From NCBI GenBank assembly GCA_001914195.1, contig MKYF01000047.1, forward strand, positions 1 to 15,302: 15,302 nucleotides of DNA, written 5' to 3'. Positions 14,501-15,302 of this stretch are shown here, one piece after another (the stretch's first letter is position 1; every line of letters starts with the position of its first letter). Under the pieces are notes generated by a model, which was not told the DNA's origin, did no database searches, and saw only the letters and a program-made list of their open reading frames with translations. The translations under genes were made by a program, and so were the position numbers. Origin of the DNA: Streptococcus mitis (GTDB taxonomy: Bacteria; Bacillota; Bacilli; Lactobacillales; Streptococcaceae).

Positions 14501-14781
14501 CTAGACCAGAAATTGCACTTGGTTTGAACAAGAAACTAGGTGCTCAAGTGACTGTTAAACAAAGTAGCAAGCAGACAATAGCTGAAAAAATCAAGGTCAC
14601 TATGGACAAATCTAGTGAATTGTTGGAGAAAGCGCTAGATGTCGCAGAAACGGCTGCAAAACGCCCAGCGCAAATGGTTCTTAACGATGGAACTCTAGTA
14701 GCTAAAACAAGTGACAAGTTCGCTAGACAACAATCTGAGCAACTAAGACGAGATAACAGAATGAAAGGGATATTGACATGA
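11500..14781 (+). CDS. tape measure protein
   Basis: A 1093-residue protein that spans the tail lumen and sets its length. ATG 11500 has AAAGGAGGG at 11483-11491. Regions: an N-terminal tape-measure domain (about 55-240, with LPTTLNEVVGTAQRL, LQQFSQMLSAGKVDMQSWKTL and LKEGRITFDQF), two hydrophobic stretches (about 276-335 and 428-453, LTGPIGWIVAGVGLAVGALVG) that may insert into the host membrane during DNA entry, an extended charged coiled coil (about 455-650) and a C-terminal part with two DIHSPSRV repeats (D861 and D955). No lysozyme or peptidase domain is apparent. At the usual rule of about 0.15 nm per residue, the tail would be near 160 nm. The stop overlaps the next start (ATGA). Confidence 0.95.
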   Translation: MADGKVTIVVDVDGNKVKVLNDELDKTAQKGNRGSSSLKKFAVGSAVFQLAAKGAELLGDALGSAIQRFDTLESYPRVMQAMGHSTEDVTRSTKKLANGIEGLPTTLNEVVGTAQRLTSITGDINKSTDLTLALNNAFLASGSSSADASRGLQQFSQMLSAGKVDMQSWKTLQETMPYALQKTAESFGFAGQSAQNDFYSALKEGRITFDQFSSKLVELNGGVGGFAELAKSNSKGIQTSFGNLKNAVVKGVANTIKALDDLTKAATGKTIAENFDALKVIINAAFGVIVNVIKASTPVFQTLFSILGTGVSVISFLTPVIISLVSAVVAMRVANEAITATKNLINAWQTFKTTAIGAIQIINLMTAAQATCGTVTKAQMVANLANNGALTASNLLYGVLTGAITLQTAATIAATAATTAFKAALTALTGPIGWIVAGVGLAVGALVGLWQWLTAESEETKRLKSEQEELVKSTDQLTDSVKQSAQERQKNLESVKGNTESYQKLADEVIQLAQKTNKTAAEKANLKKKIDALNASVSGLNLVYDKNTDSLSHNSDQIKARISAMEAESTWEASQKNLLDIEKKRTEVGEQLKQIAEQRKKWNEESNVSDSARKEKLQELNDKETELKNIQTELQTEYEKTSQVQQAASEAMATAAENGSNRQVISYEGMSRAQQKAVDDMRSKYNELLETTTNMFDQIQMKSAISVDEMIANLQKNQEAVNNWATNLNTLAERGVNEGILAKLQQMGPQGGLYVQELVNASDEKLATLNEVFTRGGESAMNGLTAGMDTGALGITDKIKGIVQSQVSSLQEEIAAADFPEKGKNIPEGVGDGIKAGAEIASEASKNMANDIKESFTSEMDIHSPSRVFNEYGGFITTGLAEGLDKGTNQPVSSVTNLANQIKKPFDSLQSDFTYIGEMAMSGLNTGLWSGSSSVMATANSIAERVKNTIKSALDIHSPSRVMRDEVGRFIPQGIAVGIEADAGVVKRSMLRLKESMMIDTRPEIALGLNKKLGAQVTVKQSSKQTIAEKIKVTMDKSSELLEKALDVAETAAKRPAQMVLNDGTLVAKTSDKFARQQSEQLRRDNRMKGILT

Positions 14782-15302
14782 CAAAGATAATGACTTTCAA
14801 CGGCGTTGATATGTCTAAGTTTTTTCGAATAACTGATATTATCCGCCCCATTGGAAACAAAAGGAGCGTATCAACAGATAACGCTCCTTTGTTGGGGGTT
14901 AATATTCAGCAAGTGAAACGTGGCGAGAAAGAGCATATCATAAAATTTGACATCAAAACCACAAATGCAATTGAAATGGAACAATTAAAGCATGATTTGG
15001 CAGGCGTGCTAAACGTTTTGGAGCCAGTAAAGATTACTTATGGTGATGAGCCAGACAAATACTATATGGGATTACCAGTGGATGAGATTACTCCAGAAAA
15101 TTTGACAAGATGGTTCCAGCGCTCAGAGTTAAAAATAATAATTCCAGACGGTGTAGCACATAGCTCAGCTTATAAGAATTTCAATAGTGATTCAAACGCA
15201 CAGACTACAACCGATAAAATGGTTTTTGACTTAGTAAACAATGGGACGGTTGAGGCCTTTCCAATTATCAGAGTTAAGCATAATGCTGAAAATGGATATA
15301 TA
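14778..15302 (+). CDS. distal tail protein Dit (Sipho_tail family), partial
   Basis: Begins at ATG 14778, overlapping the tape measure stop (ATGA), with GGGA at 14767-14770, and runs open for 175 codons to the window end. The start MTKIMTFNGVDMSKFFRITDIIRP, the following NAPLLGVNIQQVKRGEKEHIIKFDIK, the DLAGVLNVLEPVKITYGDEPDKYYMGLPVD block and ELKIIIPDGVAHS match the N-terminal ring domain of Dit proteins (PF05709 type). Dit forms the hexamer at the tip of the tail tube and anchors the host-binding proteins that would follow downstream. The C-terminal part, which may carry carbohydrate-binding modules, is outside the window. Confidence 0.9.
   Translation, partial: MTKIMTFNGVDMSKFFRITDIIRPIGNKRSVSTDNAPLLGVNIQQVKRGEKEHIIKFDIKTTNAIEMEQLKHDLAGVLNVLEPVKITYGDEPDKYYMGLPVDEITPENLTRWFQRSELKIIIPDGVAHSSAYKNFNSDSNAQTTTDKMVFDLVNNGTVEAFPIIRVKHNAENGYI

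Noticed and set aside
1..15302. CRISPR arrays, insertion sequences or anti-phage defence genes
   Set aside because: No regular short repeats with spacers, no transposase-like ORF or terminal inverted repeats, and no recognisable defence protein were seen.

Overview
The window is the late (packaging, head and tail) region of a temperate-type siphophage or prophage from a low-GC Gram-positive host, most likely a Streptococcus (mitis/pneumoniae group). I infer the host from AT-rich codon use, strong AGGAGG ribosome binding sites, and proteins of the streptococcal A118-like late cluster: Terminase_3 TerL, A118-type portal, Phage_min_cap2, GP20 scaffold, Minor_capsid_1/2/3-like connectors and a Gp15 chaperone. 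All supported genes lie on the + strand. No integrase, lysis or host gene is visible, so prophage and free phage cannot be told apart. The TerL and portal families suggest headful (pac) packaging, but no pac site was identified.

Layout. 2-169 is the tail of an unidentified membrane protein. 189-569 is a small protein with a possible C-terminal helix-turn-helix, in the position of a late transcription regulator. After a terminator-like hairpin come a DUF4417 gene (636-1313) and a small GGRG-leader protein with a His-rich C-terminus (1283-1693). A compact RNA unit follows: a consensus extended -10 promoter inside the end of that gene, about 100 nt containing a perfect tRNA T-arm, and an intrinsic terminator. 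The packaging/head block is terS (1888), terL (2354), portal (3679) and minor capsid (5277), closed by a terminator. The second head/tail block is scaffold (6571), major capsid (7148), two small ORFs (8031, 8183), a terminator, four connector/completion genes (8420, 8802, 9173, 9517), tail tube (9921), a terminator, two tail chaperone-type genes (10436, 10938), the tape measure (11500) and the start of the distal tail gene (14778, cut by the window end).

How it works together. TerS/TerL recognise and pump DNA through the portal into a shell of capsid protein built on the GP20 scaffold. Connectors, stopper and terminator proteins join head to tail. The tape measure, with its chaperones, sets the length of the tube formed by the tail tube protein, and Dit starts the baseplate. 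Most genes overlap or nearly touch, so translation is probably coupled.

Most notable signals. (1) Three intergenic gaps carry the same 12-bp box, GTAAAA[A/C][A/T][T/A]CCC, each exactly 13 bp before a -10-like hexamer and none with a recognisable -35. They precede the DUF4417, terS and scaffold genes and look like activator-dependent late promoters. (2) The promoter - tRNA-like - terminator unit at 1641-1782 is a candidate small phage RNA just upstream of terS.
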